Notes: generated from the letters alone by a model not told the origin. Positions 1-10,058 are shown, counted from the first letter of the stretch. The stretch: 64,000 nucleotides of DNA from Maribacter stanieri (GCF_900112245.1 NZ_FOYX01000002.1:372001-436000), one strand, 5' to 3'. Numbers and translations are program-made.

Positions 1-1213
1 TTTTGGCTGGGAACATGGTCCTTTCCAGATATGGGATGCCGTTGGTTTAGAAAAAGGTCTTGAATTTATCAAGGCAGAAGGGTTAGAAGTTGCTGCTTGG
101 GTTCAAGATATGAAAGCTAGTGGTAAAGATTCTTTTTATACCGTAAAAGAAGGAAGCACATATTTCTACGATATTCCATCGAAATCCATGGAAAAAATTC
201 CTGGGCAAGATTCATTTATCATTTTAGATAACATTAGAAAATCTAAAGAAGTATTTAAAAACAGCGGTGTTGTTGTTGAAGATTTAGGCGATGGTATTTT
301 AAATGTGGAGTTCCAGTCTAAAATGAACACTATCGGTGGTGATGTTTTAGCAGGATTAAATAAGGCTATCGATATGGCCGAAAAAGATTTTCAAGGATTG
401 GTTGTTGGTAACCAAGCCGCGAACTTCTCTGTTGGAGCAAACATCGGTATGATTTTTATGATGGCGGTTGAGCAGGAATATGATGAGCTTAATATGGCTA
501 TTAAAATGTTTCAGGATACAATGATGCGTATGCGTTACTCTTCAATTCCAACTGTTTCTGCCCCACACGGCATGACACTGGGTGGTGGATGTGAATTGTC
601 CTTACATGCAGATATGGTGGTTGCCGCTGCTGAAACGTACATTGGTCTTGTTGAATTTGGCGTTGGGGTTATTCCTGGCGGTGGTGGTTCTAAAGAATTT
701 GCCGTACGTGCTCAAGATACTTTCAAAAAGAATGATGTAGAATTAAATGTCTTGCAAGAATACTTTTTAACCATTGGTATGGCAAAAGTATCCACTTCGG
801 CTTATGAAGCATTTGATTTAGGTATTTTACAACATGGTAAAGATGTCGTTGTTGTTAATAAAGACCGTCAAATAGCTACTGCCAAAGCTTATGCAAAATT
901 AATGGCAGAGCAAGGTTACACGCAACCAGTTAAACGTTCAGACATTAAAGTTTTAGGTAAGCAAGCGTTGGGTATGTTCTTAGTAGGTACAGATTCTATG
1001 GAAGCTAGTCATTACATAAGTGAACATGATAAGAAAATTGCTAATAAACTTGCCTATGTAATGGCCGGTGGTGATTTATCTGAACCAACATTAGTAAACG
1101 AACAATACTTGTTGGATTTAGAGAGAGAAGCCTTCCTTTCACTTTGTACAGAAAGAAAGACCTTAGAAAGAATTCAACATATGTTGAAAACCGGAAAACC
1201 GTTACGTAATTAA
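1..1213 (+). CDS. fadN: 3-hydroxyacyl-CoA dehydrogenase / enoyl-CoA hydratase, C-terminal part (FadN-type)
   Basis: The reading frame is open from the left edge (first full codon at base 2), so the N-terminus lies outside the window; about 403 residues are visible. It begins inside the C-terminal part of a 3-hydroxyacyl-CoA dehydrogenase (FGWEHGPFQIWDAVG is typical of that domain). It then runs into a crotonase/enoyl-CoA hydratase domain with the oxyanion-hole region GGGCELSLHAD and the second acidic motif VEFGVGVIPGGGG. Dehydrogenase first and hydratase last is the Bacillus FadN order, opposite to E. coli FadB. The enzyme would hydrate enoyl-CoA and oxidise the hydroxyacyl-CoA in cytosolic beta-oxidation. 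Thiolase and acyl-CoA dehydrogenase genes follow, matching a fadNAE operon. The family and operon role are secure. Confidence 0.93.
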   Translation, partial: FGWEHGPFQIWDAVGLEKGLEFIKAEGLEVAAWVQDMKASGKDSFYTVKEGSTYFYDIPSKSMEKIPGQDSFIILDNIRKSKEVFKNSGVVVEDLGDGILNVEFQSKMNTIGGDVLAGLNKAIDMAEKDFQGLVVGNQAANFSVGANIGMIFMMAVEQEYDELNMAIKMFQDTMMRMRYSSIPTVSAPHGMTLGGGCELSLHADMVVAAAETYIGLVEFGVGVIPGGGGSKEFAVRAQDTFKKNDVELNVLQEYFLTIGMAKVSTSAYEAFDLGILQHGKDVVVVNKDRQIATAKAYAKLMAEQGYTQPVKRSDIKVLGKQALGMFLVGTDSMEASHYISEHDKKIANKLAYVMAGGDLSEPTLVNEQYLLDLEREAFLSLCTERKTLERIQHMLKTGKPLRN

Positions 1214-1275
1214 TTTACGAAGCTATTAGCCCTTAGTTAATGGCAGTCTTAACTTAACAACAATTAAATGCTAGC

Positions 1276-1299
1276 AGCCAAAAGCTGAAAGCCAAAAGC
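1276..1299 (+). repeat. Short direct repeat in the fadN-fadA gap
   Basis: AGCCAAAAGC occurs at 1276-1285 and again at 1290-1299, separated by TGAA, eleven bases before the thiolase start. Such low-complexity word repeats are common between flavobacterial genes. No regulatory role can be shown. Confidence 0.4.
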
Positions 1300-1309
1300 A
1301 AGATTAAAA

Positions 1310-2500
1310 ATGAAAACAGCATATATAGTTAAAGCATATAGAACAGCGGTAGGGAAAGCTCCGAAAGGGGTCTTTAGATTTAAGCGTACCGATGAGTTGG
1401 CAGCGGAAACCATTCAATACATGATGAAGGAGTTGCCGAATTTAGACAAAAAACGAATTGATGATGTAATTGTGGGTAACGCAATGCCAGAAGGTTCACA
1501 AGGTTTGAACATGGCACGTCTAATTTCTTTAATGGGACTTGATATTGTTGATGTTCCCGGTGTAACAGTAAATAGATTCTGTTCTTCGGGTATAGAAACA
1601 ATTGGTATAGCAACAGCAAAAATTCAGTCGGGAATGGCAGATTGTATTATTGCAGGTGGTGCTGAAAGTATGAGTTCTGTTCCTATGACAGGTTATAAAA
1701 CGGAATTAAATTATGATGTAGTTAAAGCCGGTCATGAAGATTACTATTGGGGAATGGGAAATACGGCAGAAGCTGTAGCAAATGAATTTAATGTTTCTCG
1801 TGAGGATCAAGATGAGTTCGCTTATAATTCTCATATGAAAGCACTTCGTGCACAAGCTGAAGATCGTTTTCAAGATCAAATAGTACCTATTGAAGTTGAA
1901 GAAACCTACGTTGGTGCAGATGGTAAAAAAGCGACTAAAAAATATACGGTCAACAAAGATGAAGGTCCAAGAGCAGGAACTTCAACAGCCATTTTAAATA
2001 AGCTTAGACCTGTATTTGCTGCCGGTGGTAGTGTAACAGCAGGTAATTCATCACAAATGAGCGATGGTGCTGCTTTTGTAATGGTAATGAGCGAAGACAT
2101 GGTAAAAGAATTAAATCTTGAACCTATTGCTCGTTTAGTAAATTATGCCGCTGCCGGTGTACCTCCAAGAATTATGGGTATTGGTCCGGTTGCTGCAATT
2201 CCAAAAGCTTTAAAACAAGCTGGTTTAAAACAAGATGACATCAATTTGATTGAATTAAATGAAGCATTTGCTTCTCAATCATTGGCCGTTATGAGAGAAT
2301 TAAATCTTAACCAAGATATCGTTAACGTAAATGGTGGCGCAATTGCTTTAGGTCACCCATTAGGTTGTACAGGTGCTAAATTATCTGTTCAGCTATTTGA
2401 TGAAATGAGAAAGAGAAACATGCAAGGACAATACGGTATGGTAACCATGTGTGTAGGTACTGGACAAGGTGCTGCCGGAATATTTGAATTTTTAAAATAA
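1310..2500 (+). CDS. fadA: Acetyl-CoA C-acyltransferase (3-ketoacyl-CoA thiolase)
   Basis: A 396-residue thiolase, the normal length for the family. The acylated cysteine lies in VNRFCSSGIETI near residue 90. The C-terminal catalytic histidine is in GGAIALGHPLGCTGAK, and the second active-site cysteine is in MCVGTGQGAAG. It releases acetyl-CoA from 3-ketoacyl-CoA, the last step of each beta-oxidation round, in the cytosol. It lies 96 bp after the FadN-type gene and 75 bp before the acyl-CoA dehydrogenase, all on one strand, so one operon is likely. Biosynthetic acetoacetyl-CoA thiolase activity cannot be excluded from sequence, but the context favours degradation. Confidence 0.95.
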   Translation: MKTAYIVKAYRTAVGKAPKGVFRFKRTDELAAETIQYMMKELPNLDKKRIDDVIVGNAMPEGSQGLNMARLISLMGLDIVDVPGVTVNRFCSSGIETIGIATAKIQSGMADCIIAGGAESMSSVPMTGYKTELNYDVVKAGHEDYYWGMGNTAEAVANEFNVSREDQDEFAYNSHMKALRAQAEDRFQDQIVPIEVEETYVGADGKKATKKYTVNKDEGPRAGTSTAILNKLRPVFAAGGSVTAGNSSQMSDGAAFVMVMSEDMVKELNLEPIARLVNYAAAGVPPRIMGIGPVAAIPKALKQAGLKQDDINLIELNEAFASQSLAVMRELNLNQDIVNVNGGAIALGHPLGCTGAKLSVQLFDEMRKRNMQGQYGMVTMCVGTGQGAAGIFEFLK

Positions 2501-2575
2501 CATTATTATTAGTTGGTATTTAGTATTATCTAAATGCTTTATACCAAACATTTTATACTAAACACTATTAACAAC

Positions 2576-4387
2576 ATGAGTACAGAAGCTGCAAATAAAG
2601 ATATTCTTAGAGGAGGTCAATTCCTTGTTAAAGAAACCAATTGTGAAGATGTTTTCACACTAGAAGATTTAAATGAAGAACAACGCATGATGCGTGAAAG
2701 CACCAAGGAATTCGTTGACAGAGAACTTTGGGCACATTGGGAACGTTTTGAAAAGAAAGACTATGCTTTTACCGAAGAAACCATGCGTAAAGCTGGTGAA
2801 TTAGGTCTATTAAGTGTTGCCGTACCGGAATCTTATGGTGGTATGGGAATGGGTTTTGTTTCTACTATGTTGGTATGTGATTATATTTCAGGTGCTACTG
2901 GTTCTTTCAGTACTGCTTTTGGTGCACATACAGGAATTGGAACTATGCCAATTACACTTTATGGTACTGAAGAACAAAAACAAAAATATGTTCCAAAATT
3001 AGCTTCTGGAGAATGGTTTGGCGCTTACTGCCTTACTGAGCCAGGTGCTGGTTCTGATGCAAATTCAGGAAAAACTAAAGCCGTTCTTTCTGAAGATGGT
3101 AAATTTTATAATATTACAGGACAGAAAATGTGGATTTCAAATGCAGGATTCTGTAATTTGTTTATCGTTTTTGCCCGTATCGAAGATGACAAGAATATTA
3201 CAGGTTTCATAGTTGAAAACGACCCAAGCAATGGCATAACATTAGGTGATGAAGAAAAGAAATTAGGTATCCATTCCTCTTCTACTCGTCAGGTTTTCTT
3301 TAACGAAACTAAAGTTTCTGTAGAAAATATGCTTTCTACAAGAGGAAACGGATTCAAGATTGCAATGAACGCCTTAAATGTGGGTCGTATTAAATTAGCT
3401 GCTGCTTGTTTAGATGCACAGAGAAGAGTTATTGGCGAGGCAACTAAATATGCCAATGAACGTATTCAGTTCAAAACTCCTATAATTAATTTTGGTGCAA
3501 TTAAGTCTAAAATTGCAGAAATGGCCACTAGTGTTTATGTTGATGAATCTGCAAGTTACCGTGCCGCCAAAAATATAGAAGACCGCATCGCTATTCGTGA
3601 AGCTGAAGGTAATACACATCAGGAAGCTGAATTAAAAGGTGTTGAGGAATACGCTATAGAATGTTCTATTCTTAAGGTAGCCGTATCAGAAGATTGTCAA
3701 AATACTACTGATGAAGGTATTCAGATTTTTGGTGGAATGGGCTTTAGTGCAGATACACCTATGGAATCTGCTTGGAGAGATTCAAGAATTGCCCGTATTT
3801 ATGAAGGTACTAACGAAATCAATAGAATGTTAGCAGTAGGTATGCTAGTTAAAAAAGCAATGAAAGGTCATGTGGATCTTTTAGGCCCTGCAACTGCTGT
3901 TGGCGAAGAATTAATGGGTATTCCTTCTTTTGACGCTCCTGATTTTTCAGAATTATTTGCAGAGGAAAAAGACATCTTAAAAAGACTTAAGAAGGTTTTC
4001 TTGATGGTTGCCGGTTCTGCAGTTCAGAAATTTGGTCCTGAGTTAGAAAATCATCAACAATTAATGTTAGCAGCTTCAGATATTCTTATTGAAGTATACA
4101 TGGCAGAATCTGCTTTGTTACGTACAGAGAAAAATGCTAAACGTTTTGGCGAAGAAGCACAGGCTACGCAAATTGCTATGTCAAGATTATACTTATTCAA
4201 TGCTACAGAAACTATCATCAGAAGAGGTAAAGAAGCAATCGTTTCTTTTGCCGAAGGTGATGAGCAAAGAATGATGTTAATGGGACTTAAACGTTTCACA
4301 AAATATACTAATTACCCTAATATTGTTGCATTGCGCACACAAATTGCCGATAAGGTTTCAGCTGACAACGGGTACACCTTTGACTAA
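2576..4387 (+). CDS. fadE: Acyl-CoA dehydrogenase (FadE-type, long form)
   Basis: A flavoprotein that makes the trans-2 double bond in acyl-CoA, the first step of beta-oxidation. The ATG at 2576 (MSTEAANK) is preferred over an in-frame ATG at 2534, because the extra 14 residues look like translated spacer. The product is about 603 residues. The acyl-CoA dehydrogenase N, middle and C domains are recognisable by YCLTEPGAGSDA, MWISNAGF, IQIFGGMGFSADTPME and YEGTNEINR. The C-terminal extension of about 150 residues is as expected for the long Bacillus-FadE type rather than the short 380-residue enzymes. It is the third gene of the fad operon and is followed by a strong terminator. Confidence 0.94.
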   Translation: MSTEAANKDILRGGQFLVKETNCEDVFTLEDLNEEQRMMRESTKEFVDRELWAHWERFEKKDYAFTEETMRKAGELGLLSVAVPESYGGMGMGFVSTMLVCDYISGATGSFSTAFGAHTGIGTMPITLYGTEEQKQKYVPKLASGEWFGAYCLTEPGAGSDANSGKTKAVLSEDGKFYNITGQKMWISNAGFCNLFIVFARIEDDKNITGFIVENDPSNGITLGDEEKKLGIHSSSTRQVFFNETKVSVENMLSTRGNGFKIAMNALNVGRIKLAAACLDAQRRVIGEATKYANERIQFKTPIINFGAIKSKIAEMATSVYVDESASYRAAKNIEDRIAIREAEGNTHQEAELKGVEEYAIECSILKVAVSEDCQNTTDEGIQIFGGMGFSADTPMESAWRDSRIARIYEGTNEINRMLAVGMLVKKAMKGHVDLLGPATAVGEELMGIPSFDAPDFSELFAEEKDILKRLKKVFLMVAGSAVQKFGPELENHQQLMLAASDILIEVYMAESALLRTEKNAKRFGEEAQATQIAMSRLYLFNATETIIRRGKEAIVSFAEGDEQRMMLMGLKRFTKYTNYPNIVALRTQIADKVSADNGYTFD

Positions 4388-4427
4388 TTCAGATTACCTT
4401 TTGTTGTTTGGTAACTTGAATACTAAG

Positions 4428-4452
4428 CCGCCCCAATTGGGGCGGTTTTTTT
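4428..4452 (+). terminator. Intrinsic terminator of the fad operon
   Basis: CCGCCCC and GGGGCGG form a perfect 7-bp stem around an AATT loop (4428-4445), followed directly by seven T residues. It lies 40 bp after the acyl-CoA dehydrogenase stop and before the next start. Confidence 0.93.
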
Positions 4453-4489
4453 GTTTGGTAAACATAGTTATTGCGACTATTTTTAGACC

Positions 4490-5914
4490 ATGCATAAAGA
4501 ATTACTGGAACAGGTTTATAATACTTCAGATTTTAATACGAATGGTCACAGTCTTATAGACCAATTGACTTCTCATTTAGAGAATAAACTGAACGATATT
4601 TCACGAAATGCCATCAATTGGAACGAACCGGAAAAGGAATTACAGTTCTGGAAAGCATTCTTATCAGATGGTGATAGTAAAGACATGTTCCAGGAAATTA
4701 TAAAACGAACCACTTATGTGCATCACCCTCATTATATGGGACATCAAGTGAGTCCGCCTGCTCCTATCACAGCATTAACAGGATTAATAAGCGCATTACT
4801 TAACAATGGCACCGCTGTATATGAAATGGGTATGTCTTCTAATGCAATTGAAAGGTTGGTCATTGAAACGATATGTAATAAAATAGGTTATAACAATACT
4901 TCCGGTGGATTTCTAACTTCTGGTGGAACCTTAGCAAATCTAACCGCTCTATTAAGTGCCCGAAAAGCTATAACAAAAAGAGACATTTGGAATGATGGTA
5001 ACCAAAACCAATTAGGTATCATGGTTAGCGAAGAAGCTCACTATTGTGTAGACCGCGCTGCTAGGATAATGGGATTAGGAGAACATGGAATTATTAAAAT
5101 TCCTGTCACCAAAGAGTTTAGCATGAATACCGATTTATTGGAGTCTAAATTTAAGCAAGCAAAAGACAAGGGTATTGAAATATTTGCAATAGTTGGTAGT
5201 GCTCCTTCTACAGCCACAGGGATATTTGACAATCTTGAGGTCATTGGTGCTTTTGCTAAAAAACATAATATATGGTTTCATGCAGATGGAGCTCATGGTG
5301 GGGCCGGAGTATTCTCTAATAAATACAAACACACCTTAAAGGGGATTGACCAAGCAGATTCTGTTGTTATTGACGGACACAAGATGATGATGATGCCTGC
5401 CCTTACTACTGCCCTACTTTATAAAGAAGAAATAAATGCTAAAACCACTTTTAGTCAAAAAGCGGATTATTTACTTTCAGATTCTGAGCATGAAGATTGG
5501 TACAATTCAGGCAAACGTACTTTTGAATGTACCAAGAACATGATGAGTATTCATTGGTTTACACTTTTAAAACTTTATGGCGAAGAGGTATTTGATGCAA
5601 ATGTTACGCATCTCTATGACATGGGAGCTCTTTTTGCAAGATTGATTGAAGAAGAACCAAATTTTGAATTGGCTTTAAAACCAATGTCGAATATTGTTTG
5701 TTTTAGATATTGTCCACCAAGTATGAGTTCAGAAAACACCAATGCTCTAAATGCAAAAATTCGCCAACTTCTTTTGGAAGATGGCGAATTTTATATCGTT
5801 CAAACAAAGCTCAAAGACAGGTTTTACATGCGTATTACTGTAATGAACCCATTTACAACAGAGGTACATTTCAGAGCCTTAATCAATAAAATAAAGGCTT
5901 ATATTAGCAACTAA
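4490..5914 (+). CDS. PLP-dependent group II amino-acid decarboxylase
   Basis: A 474-residue aminotransferase-fold decarboxylase of the pyridoxal-dependent group (DDC / glutamate / 2,4-diaminobutyrate decarboxylase relatives). The PLP-stacking histidine is in EEAHYCV (H184). The aspartate that pairs with the pyridine nitrogen is in HADGAHGG (residues 264-271). The Schiff-base lysine is K298 in DGHKMMMMP. SGGTLAN near residue 144 binds phosphate. It would act in the cytosol and release CO2 from an amino acid; the substrate cannot be read from sequence. It starts after the fad terminator and is monocistronic. Its stop codon touches the stop codon of the convergent GH15 gene. Confidence 0.88.
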   Translation: MHKELLEQVYNTSDFNTNGHSLIDQLTSHLENKLNDISRNAINWNEPEKELQFWKAFLSDGDSKDMFQEIIKRTTYVHHPHYMGHQVSPPAPITALTGLISALLNNGTAVYEMGMSSNAIERLVIETICNKIGYNNTSGGFLTSGGTLANLTALLSARKAITKRDIWNDGNQNQLGIMVSEEAHYCVDRAARIMGLGEHGIIKIPVTKEFSMNTDLLESKFKQAKDKGIEIFAIVGSAPSTATGIFDNLEVIGAFAKKHNIWFHADGAHGGAGVFSNKYKHTLKGIDQADSVVIDGHKMMMMPALTTALLYKEEINAKTTFSQKADYLLSDSEHEDWYNSGKRTFECTKNMMSIHWFTLLKLYGEEVFDANVTHLYDMGALFARLIEEEPNFELALKPMSNIVCFRYCPPSMSSENTNALNAKIRQLLLEDGEFYIVQTKLKDRFYMRITVMNPFTTEVHFRALINKIKAYISN

Positions 5915-7717
5915 TTATTCTCTTAACGACTCCATCATTTCATCTTCACTCTCTTTTTTAGAGAAGTTAATAGCACACTCAATTAATGCTAAATGTGAGT
6001 ATGCCTGAGGGAAGTTACCAAGCAATCTTTTAGTCTTAAAATCAATATCTTCGCTGAAGAGACCTAAATGATTACTATAACTTAATAATCGCTCAAAATA
6101 CTCCAATGCTTTTTTGCGTTCTCCTATTTTAAAAAGGCTGTTTATGTACCAAAATGTACATACTGTAAATGATGATGATGGTAATCCAAAGTCATCTTCG
6201 TTCTTGTAACGATAAAGTAAACCGTCATTACTTAATTCGGTTCCAATAGCATTTACGGTTTTTATGTAACGCTCATCTTTCGCATCAACACATCCGTAAG
6301 ATTCCATTAATAATACAGAAGCATCTAGTTCCTTAGAACCATAAGATTGTGTGTATGCTCCTACTTCTTCGTTCCATGCATTATCGTAAATATCTTTCCA
6401 GATTTCTTCTCTAATTGGTCCCCATTTGTCAATTTTATGCTGTTTGCCTAACATTTCCGCTACCTTAATAGCACGGTCTAAAGCTGTCCAACATAGTACT
6501 TTTGAGAACGTGAAATGTCTGTCTTCTGTTCGGAACTCCCAAATACCTTTATCGGCATCTTTCCAATTATTGCTTACGATCCAAACGATTCCCTTTGTTA
6601 TCGCCCATAAATCCTCACCATTATCAATATCGACACTAAATTTCACCATTTGCTCATAAATAACATCCATTAGAATACCATAAATGTCATTTTGTTTTTG
6701 ATGATATGCTGCGTTACCAATACGTACAGGCTTTGAACCTTTGTAACCAGATAAATGTTCTAACGTTTCTTCGGTTAATTTCTTCTCCTTATTGATGCCG
6801 TACATAATCTGCAGCTTCTCTGCTTTATCAGGTATCAAATCAATAATAAACTGTAGATATCTTCTAGCTACATTCTTATGGCCTAATTCTGATACTACTT
6901 TTATTACCATTGATGCATCACGAATCCAACAGAAACGATAATCCCAGTTACGTACCTCACCAATTGTTTCTGGTAATGAAGTAGTTGCAGCAGCTAAAAC
7001 AGCTCCTGTTTTATCATAACTTAATAACTTTAGGGTTAATGCACTTCTTGAAATCTCTTCATTGAACTTTTTATAAGTAGGTGTCAAGTTAGACCAGTTC
7101 AACCAGTATACTTTGGTGTTCTGTAAATCTAAATAAGCCCTTTCTGTGGTTGGCAACAACAATTTTTCATTGTAGCCCATCAGCATATACTCGTCTTGCG
7201 TAAGTTCTAACGTACTTCTATTTACAACGGACTCTTTATCAAATGAAGTATATAAAAATACCGTATCAAATTTTACATCATGTGTAAGACTAGCTATAAA
7301 ATCTTTTTTAATAAAAGTTTCGGTCGTACCCATGGCATATTCAAGCTTTGGATCATATAAAACAGATAACGAAGGTTTACCCGATATATGTTTAAAATAC
7401 CGTATCAGTTCTGGTGGTGAATGATAGGTATTCCCCTCTTTACGATGCCTTGGCATAAAATCATGTATTTCAAAATGGTCTTCCCCAGATTTGAAAGATG
7501 TGATTAATATATTTGTATACTGCTGGTATTTTTGAGTGATTGTGTAGCTATCATCAACATTTATTTCAAAACTACCGCCAATTTCTTCGTCTAATAGTTT
7601 AGCGAAAACCGACGGACTATCGAATTCTGGCAAACAACACCAGTCGATACTTCCTGTCTTTGAAATTAATGCTGCACTTCTGCAATTCCCTATTATTCCG
7701 TAGTCTAAATTATCCAT
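5915..7717 (-). CDS. Glycoside hydrolase family 15 protein (glucoamylase/trehalase-like)
   Basis: A 600-residue GH15 protein without a signal peptide, so cytosolic. The N-terminal motif YGIIGNCRSAALISKTGSID and WDYRFCWIRDASMVIK in the (alpha/alpha)6 barrel are diagnostic. The family includes glucoamylases, dextran-hydrolysing enzymes and mycobacterial-type trehalases. It is divergent from the trehalose synthase/phosphatase gene across a 103-bp shared promoter gap. Hydrolysis of trehalose or a related alpha-glucoside, balancing synthesis, is therefore a reasonable inference. The specificity is not proven. Its 3' end abuts the decarboxylase gene with no spacer and no visible terminator. Confidence 0.9.
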   Translation of the reverse strand: MDNLDYGIIGNCRSAALISKTGSIDWCCLPEFDSPSVFAKLLDEEIGGSFEINVDDSYTITQKYQQYTNILITSFKSGEDHFEIHDFMPRHRKEGNTYHSPPELIRYFKHISGKPSLSVLYDPKLEYAMGTTETFIKKDFIASLTHDVKFDTVFLYTSFDKESVVNRSTLELTQDEYMLMGYNEKLLLPTTERAYLDLQNTKVYWLNWSNLTPTYKKFNEEISRSALTLKLLSYDKTGAVLAAATTSLPETIGEVRNWDYRFCWIRDASMVIKVVSELGHKNVARRYLQFIIDLIPDKAEKLQIMYGINKEKKLTEETLEHLSGYKGSKPVRIGNAAYHQKQNDIYGILMDVIYEQMVKFSVDIDNGEDLWAITKGIVWIVSNNWKDADKGIWEFRTEDRHFTFSKVLCWTALDRAIKVAEMLGKQHKIDKWGPIREEIWKDIYDNAWNEEVGAYTQSYGSKELDASVLLMESYGCVDAKDERYIKTVNAIGTELSNDGLLYRYKNEDDFGLPSSSFTVCTFWYINSLFKIGERKKALEYFERLLSYSNHLGLFSEDIDFKTKRLLGNFPQAYSHLALIECAINFSKKESEDEMMESLRE

Positions 7718-7820
7718 TCAATAAAAATCTTAATTCATATGAGTTTTCAATTGGTATTACCCTCCTTTTTGCCGAAATTTAGAGAAATAATTATCAAGAA
7801 GTAGCAAAAAATACTCTTTT

Positions 7821-10034
7821 ATGGCTAAAACTATCATTATCTCAAATAGACTACCTGTACAATTACAAATTAGCAACGGAAGCATTACCGCAGTACCAAG
7901 TGTAGGTGGTTTGGCTACCGGAATGAAATCTGTGCACTCTGGCGGAGATAGCCTTTGGATTGGTTGGAGCGGATTGACAGATGAAGAAATACCCGAAGAA
8001 TTGATTCCTAAAATTGATACTGCCCTTGCTGAACACGGCTCTTCTAAAGTAAATCTTACGGAAAAAGAAGTGGACGGTTTTTATTATGGATTCAGTAACA
8101 GAACCATATGGCCCTTGTTCCATTACTTCTTAGAATATTCTGAATTTGAATTAGAAAGCTGGGAAATTTACAAAGCGGTAAATCAGAAATTTGCCGATGC
8201 CATTCTTGAAAAGGCAGATAATGAAGATACTATTTGGATACATGATTATCAGTTAATGCTAGTTCCACAAATGGTAAGAGCAGAAAGACCAGATATATCA
8301 ATTGGCTTCTTTTTACATATTCCTTTTCCTTCTTATGAGATATTTAGGACACTTCCGTGGAGGCGTGAGGTGTTATTAGGACTTTTAGGCTCAGATTTAA
8401 TAGGTTTCCACACTTATGATTACGAACGTCACTTTTTAAGCTCTGTACGCAGGCTATTAGGTTTAGAGGTTAGTTTTAATGATATTTATTTAGAAGATAG
8501 GGTTATTAAAGTTGACTCTTTTCCGATGGGGATTGATTATAAAAAATTCAGTGACGCGGCCAAAGAACATTCACTACGCAGTGAAAATGAAAAATCAGAC
8601 TTACAGAAGCGCTTAGATACACATAAAAAATCTGCACCAGATGCAAAGTTCTTTCTATCTATTGACCGCTTAGACTATACCAAGGGTATTGCAAAAAGAC
8701 TTAAAGCTTTTGAATATTTCTTAAACAAGTACCCGCAATACAAGGAAAAAGTACGCCTTATTATACTTGCGGTACCTTCTCGATCCAATGTTCCACAATA
8801 CCAATTATTAAAACGTGAAATTGATGAGCTAGTAGGTCGTATTAACGGAGAGTTATCTACCGTTAGTTGGACACCTATTTGGTACTTCTACCGATCTATG
8901 CCTTTTGAAAACTTAATAGATCTTTACACCTCCTCTGATATTGCTTGGTTAACTCCTATTAGGGATGGTATGAACTTGGTCGCTAAAGAATACATTGCCA
9001 CAAGAACCGATAAAACAGGAGTTTTAATTCTTAGTGAAATGGCAGGTTCTGCCAATGAAATGAATGAATCACTTCTTATTAATCCTAATAATTTTGAACA
9101 AATAGCAGATTCTTTAAATGAAGCTATTAATATGCCTAAAGAAGAACAAATAGCTAGAAACACTTTGTTGCAAAAGAGATTAGAGCGTTATAATGTTGAG
9201 AAATGGGCAAATGACTTTATGAATTCTTTGGTTGGACAAAAAGAAAAAGATCAGACTTCTAAAACCAGGAAATTATCTGTAGATTTCTTGAATACAGTAA
9301 TGACTGATTATGAAAAAGCTAAAAGAAGACTGGTATTTTTAGACTACGATGGTACGTTGGCAGGTTTTCATAATGACCCACAAAAAGCTGCTCCAGACGA
9401 AGCATTATATGAATTACTAGACCAGATTTCTTCGCAAGAAAATACAGATATGTATTTAATAAGCGGAAGGGACAAGGAAACATTCACTAAGTGGTTCTTA
9501 CCTAAAAAGTATAACATGATCGTTGAACACGGTGTATGGATTTCTCAAGGAGGAGAAGAGTTTAGAATGCTTGAAACCGTTAAGAAAGATTGGATGGAGA
9601 AAATTTTACCAGTGCTAGAATCGTTTGTTGATCGTACGCCTGGTAGTTTCATTGAAGAGAAAAATTATTCTTTAGCTTGGCATTACAGAAAAACGGATCC
9701 AGATTTCGGAAAGAAAAGATCAGTTGAACTAAACACGGTGCTAACGAGTTTAATTGCCAACGATGATCTAAGTATTCTGAATGGTAATAAGGTTATGGAA
9801 ATTAAAAGTAGTAATGTAAACAAAGGCCGTGCATCTATGCGTGTTTATACGGAGCAAGAATATGATTTTGTTTTCGCTATTGGTGATGATTGGACAGATG
9901 AGTTTATGTTTCAAGAATTACCAGAAGATTCGGTAACTGTAAAGGTTGGTCGTCAAAAAACTCAAGCAAAATACTTTGTTGACAACACAAAGAACGTTCG
10001 TGAAATCTTAAAGAGATTTGCCGAGAAACGCTAG
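7821..10034 (+). CDS. Bifunctional trehalose-6-phosphate synthase/phosphatase (OtsA-OtsB fusion)
   Basis: A 737-residue two-domain protein. Residues about 1-470 are a GT20 trehalose-6-phosphate synthase, with IIISNRLPV and GGLATGMKSV at the start, WIHDYQLMLVPQMVR, and IRDGMNLVAKEY for donor binding. Residues about 500-737 are a HAD-type trehalose-6-phosphatase, with the nucleophile in LDYDGTLAG (D508) and the magnesium motif GDDWTDEFMF. Together they make trehalose from UDP-glucose and glucose-6-phosphate in the cytosol, usually as an osmo- or desiccation protectant. Fusion of the two enzymes occurs in other Bacteroidota and in eukaryotes, while E. coli keeps them apart. It is divergent from the GH15 gene. 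Confidence 0.95.
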   Translation: MAKTIIISNRLPVQLQISNGSITAVPSVGGLATGMKSVHSGGDSLWIGWSGLTDEEIPEELIPKIDTALAEHGSSKVNLTEKEVDGFYYGFSNRTIWPLFHYFLEYSEFELESWEIYKAVNQKFADAILEKADNEDTIWIHDYQLMLVPQMVRAERPDISIGFFLHIPFPSYEIFRTLPWRREVLLGLLGSDLIGFHTYDYERHFLSSVRRLLGLEVSFNDIYLEDRVIKVDSFPMGIDYKKFSDAAKEHSLRSENEKSDLQKRLDTHKKSAPDAKFFLSIDRLDYTKGIAKRLKAFEYFLNKYPQYKEKVRLIILAVPSRSNVPQYQLLKREIDELVGRINGELSTVSWTPIWYFYRSMPFENLIDLYTSSDIAWLTPIRDGMNLVAKEYIATRTDKTGVLILSEMAGSANEMNESLLINPNNFEQIADSLNEAINMPKEEQIARNTLLQKRLERYNVEKWANDFMNSLVGQKEKDQTSKTRKLSVDFLNTVMTDYEKAKRRLVFLDYDGTLAGFHNDPQKAAPDEALYELLDQISSQENTDMYLISGRDKETFTKWFLPKKYNMIVEHGVWISQGGEEFRMLETVKKDWMEKILPVLESFVDRTPGSFIEEKNYSLAWHYRKTDPDFGKKRSVELNTVLTSLIANDDLSILNGNKVMEIKSSNVNKGRASMRVYTEQEYDFVFAIGDDWTDEFMFQELPEDSVTVKVGRQKTQAKYFVDNTKNVREILKRFAEKR

Positions 10035-10058
10035 TTAAATAGCCTTAAACAATTAGAC

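Noticed and set aside
1-1213. E. coli FadB-type multifunctional enzyme
   Set aside because: The hydratase domain follows the dehydrogenase domain, the reverse of FadB, so a FadN-type enzyme is the better reading.
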